Assembly: GCA_030689285.1 (NCBI GenBank) | Contig: JAUYJM010000016.1 | Location: 1 to 5,460 of the forward strand | DNA length: 5,460 nucleotides | Reading direction: 5' to 3' | From: a bacterium | GTDB taxonomy: Bacteria > Patescibacteriota > Minisyncoccia > Phycocordibacterales > GCA-002787175 | In this document: in pieces, positions 4,937 through 5,460 of the stretch | Numbering within the stretch: position 1 is the stretch's first letter | Layout of the letters: each line of letters starts with the position of its first letter | Made by a program: the position numbers and the translations under genes | Notes under the pieces: model-generated | Told to the model about the DNA's origin: nothing | Databases searched by the model: none | Seen by the model: the letters and a program-made list of their open reading frames with translations, nothing else

Positions 4937-5010
4937 TGTAAATTAGTTGCACAGAGGAGGAGAGCGGAAGGGGAAGGCCGAACAACGGAAAACGACGGAG
5001 TAGAGAAGCT

Positions 5011-5223
5011 ATGGCAAAAAGAATAAAAACCGACGGAAGTACGGAGCTAATGCTCGCAGGAAGAGAGGAAATTCGTCTTCCTCACACCGCATTCAGTTTT
5101 GACCCGGAAACAGGCGAAGAGTTTTTGAACAAAGAGGGTCGAAATATTCTCTTCCCCAAAGCCCGGGGACAGGGCCATCCGTTCATCCCAAAAGGATACA
5201 GCGGATATAAGTTCTTGACTTAG
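5011..5223 (+). CDS. Small basic orphan protein, 70 residues, unknown function
   Basis: I do not recognise this protein. It begins MAKRIKTDGST, is rich in Lys, Arg, Gly and Phe, and has no cysteine, signal peptide or membrane segment. The C-terminal part is Gly/Pro/aromatic-rich (GQGHPFIPKGYSGYKF at 53-68), which suggests an extended or nucleic-acid-binding tail; this is a guess. Context supports a real, well-expressed single gene: a near-consensus promoter at 4908-4936, a GGAG (4997-5000) 10 nt before the ATG, and a strong terminator after the stop. The frame stays open upstream to 4942 but contains no ATG, GTG or TTG, so the start at 5011 is the only standard choice. The TAG stop lies inside a hairpin stem. 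Confidence 0.75.
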   Translation: MAKRIKTDGSTELMLAGREEIRLPHTAFSFDPETGEEFLNKEGRNILFPKARGQGHPFIPKGYSGYKFLT

Positions 5224-5239
5224 GCGCGGACGCCTAAGT
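5218..5239 (+). other. Perfect hairpin containing the stop codon of the small gene
   Basis: ACTTAGGCG (5218-5226) pairs over 9 bp with CGCCTAAGT (5231-5239) around a CGGA loop. The TAG stop at 5221-5223 lies in the left arm. It is not followed by a T-run, so it is more likely an mRNA 3'-end structure than a terminator. Confidence 0.75.
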
Positions 5240-5246
5240 TCCTCCG

Positions 5247-5291
5247 CGGGGAGTTCGCTAGTGCATTGGCGAACTCCCCGTTTTTTTATTT
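5247..5291 (+). terminator. Rho-independent terminator of the small gene
   Basis: A perfect 12-bp GC-rich stem (5247-5258 with 5269-5280) with a 10-nt loop is followed directly by seven Ts and then ATTT. This is a textbook intrinsic terminator on the plus strand. Confidence 0.93.
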
Positions 5292-5323
5292 CGCTTTCGC
5301 TCGGGCACCGCGCTTATCGACCT

Positions 5324-5458
5324 TGAATTACGAAATGGTGTTGAGGCGAGGTTTGAGAGGCGCCTTTTGAGGCGCGGCTCTCGCCCGAGAGAGGAGATTT
5401 TTAGTAAAAAATCTCCGTGCGCCAAAAAGACTCGCCGAAAAAGACATTTCGTAATTCA
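5324..5458. other. 135-nt structured element with 14-bp terminal inverted repeats
   Basis: TGAATTACGAAATG (5324-5337) is perfectly complementary to 5445-5458. Nested inside are 5345-5350 with 5431-5436 (GGCGAG/CTCGCC), a hairpin of 5355-5364 with 5371-5382 (10 bp, two-base bulge), and a 10-bp hairpin of 5393-5402 with 5407-5416. An alternative 6-bp hairpin, 5378-5383 with 5386-5391, competes with the first. No coding frame is convincing. It could be a structured RNA or a small MITE-like element; I do not recognise the family. Positions 5292-5323 show nothing else. Confidence 0.6.
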
Positions 5459-5460
5459 CA

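Noticed and set aside
4577..5026. Plus-strand open frame of 149 codons
   Set aside because: It is antisense to gatC, Ser/Phe-rich, and crosses the promoter of the small gene.

Overview
The window most likely comes from a Patescibacteria/CPR (Parcubacteria-like) bacterium. This is inferred from compact housekeeping genes with weak or absent Shine-Dalgarno sites, a small one-membrane-segment protein of a kind I associate with CPR genomes, and spacers full of short degenerate repeats. No marker here fixes the phylum. TAG, TAA and TGA all occur as stop codons, and gatA ends in TGA, so the UGA=Gly code of Gracilibacteria/Absconditabacteria is unlikely.

Layout from left to right. Positions 1-341 hold no convincing gene; they contain a chain of hairpins (13-164) and a three-unit 7-bp repeat. 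lysS (342-1829, minus) follows, with an elongator-type tRNA-Met(CAT) upstream on the same strand (1908-1984). An AT-rich 7-bp repeat field and a probable divergent promoter pair lie at 1994-2134. An initiator tRNA-fMet (2214-2284) runs on the plus strand. It converges, across a bidirectional terminator-like hairpin set between two inverted 7-bp repeat arrays, on a 189-codon membrane-anchored protein with a HEPN-like RNxxxH motif (2394-2963, minus). gatA (3024-4463) and gatC (4588-4872) follow, both on the minus strand, separated by a 124-bp spacer made almost wholly of 7-bp repeats. gatB is not in the window. A divergent, textbook promoter then drives a 70-codon orphan gene (5011-5223, plus), which ends in two hairpins and a T-run. 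The right edge carries a 135-nt element bounded by a 14-bp perfect inverted repeat.

Functionally this is a translation neighbourhood: lysyl-tRNA synthetase, two CAT-anticodon tRNAs including the initiator, and two of the three subunits of the Glu/Asp-tRNA amidotransferase. Two features stand out. First, the same 7-bp repeat theme (consensus TGTARCN, or ATTGAAA in the AT-rich field) fills several consecutive spacers, mostly as inverted pairs, and even supplies the last codons and stop of one gene. Second, both tRNAs replace the near-universal G18-U55 pair with A18-G55.
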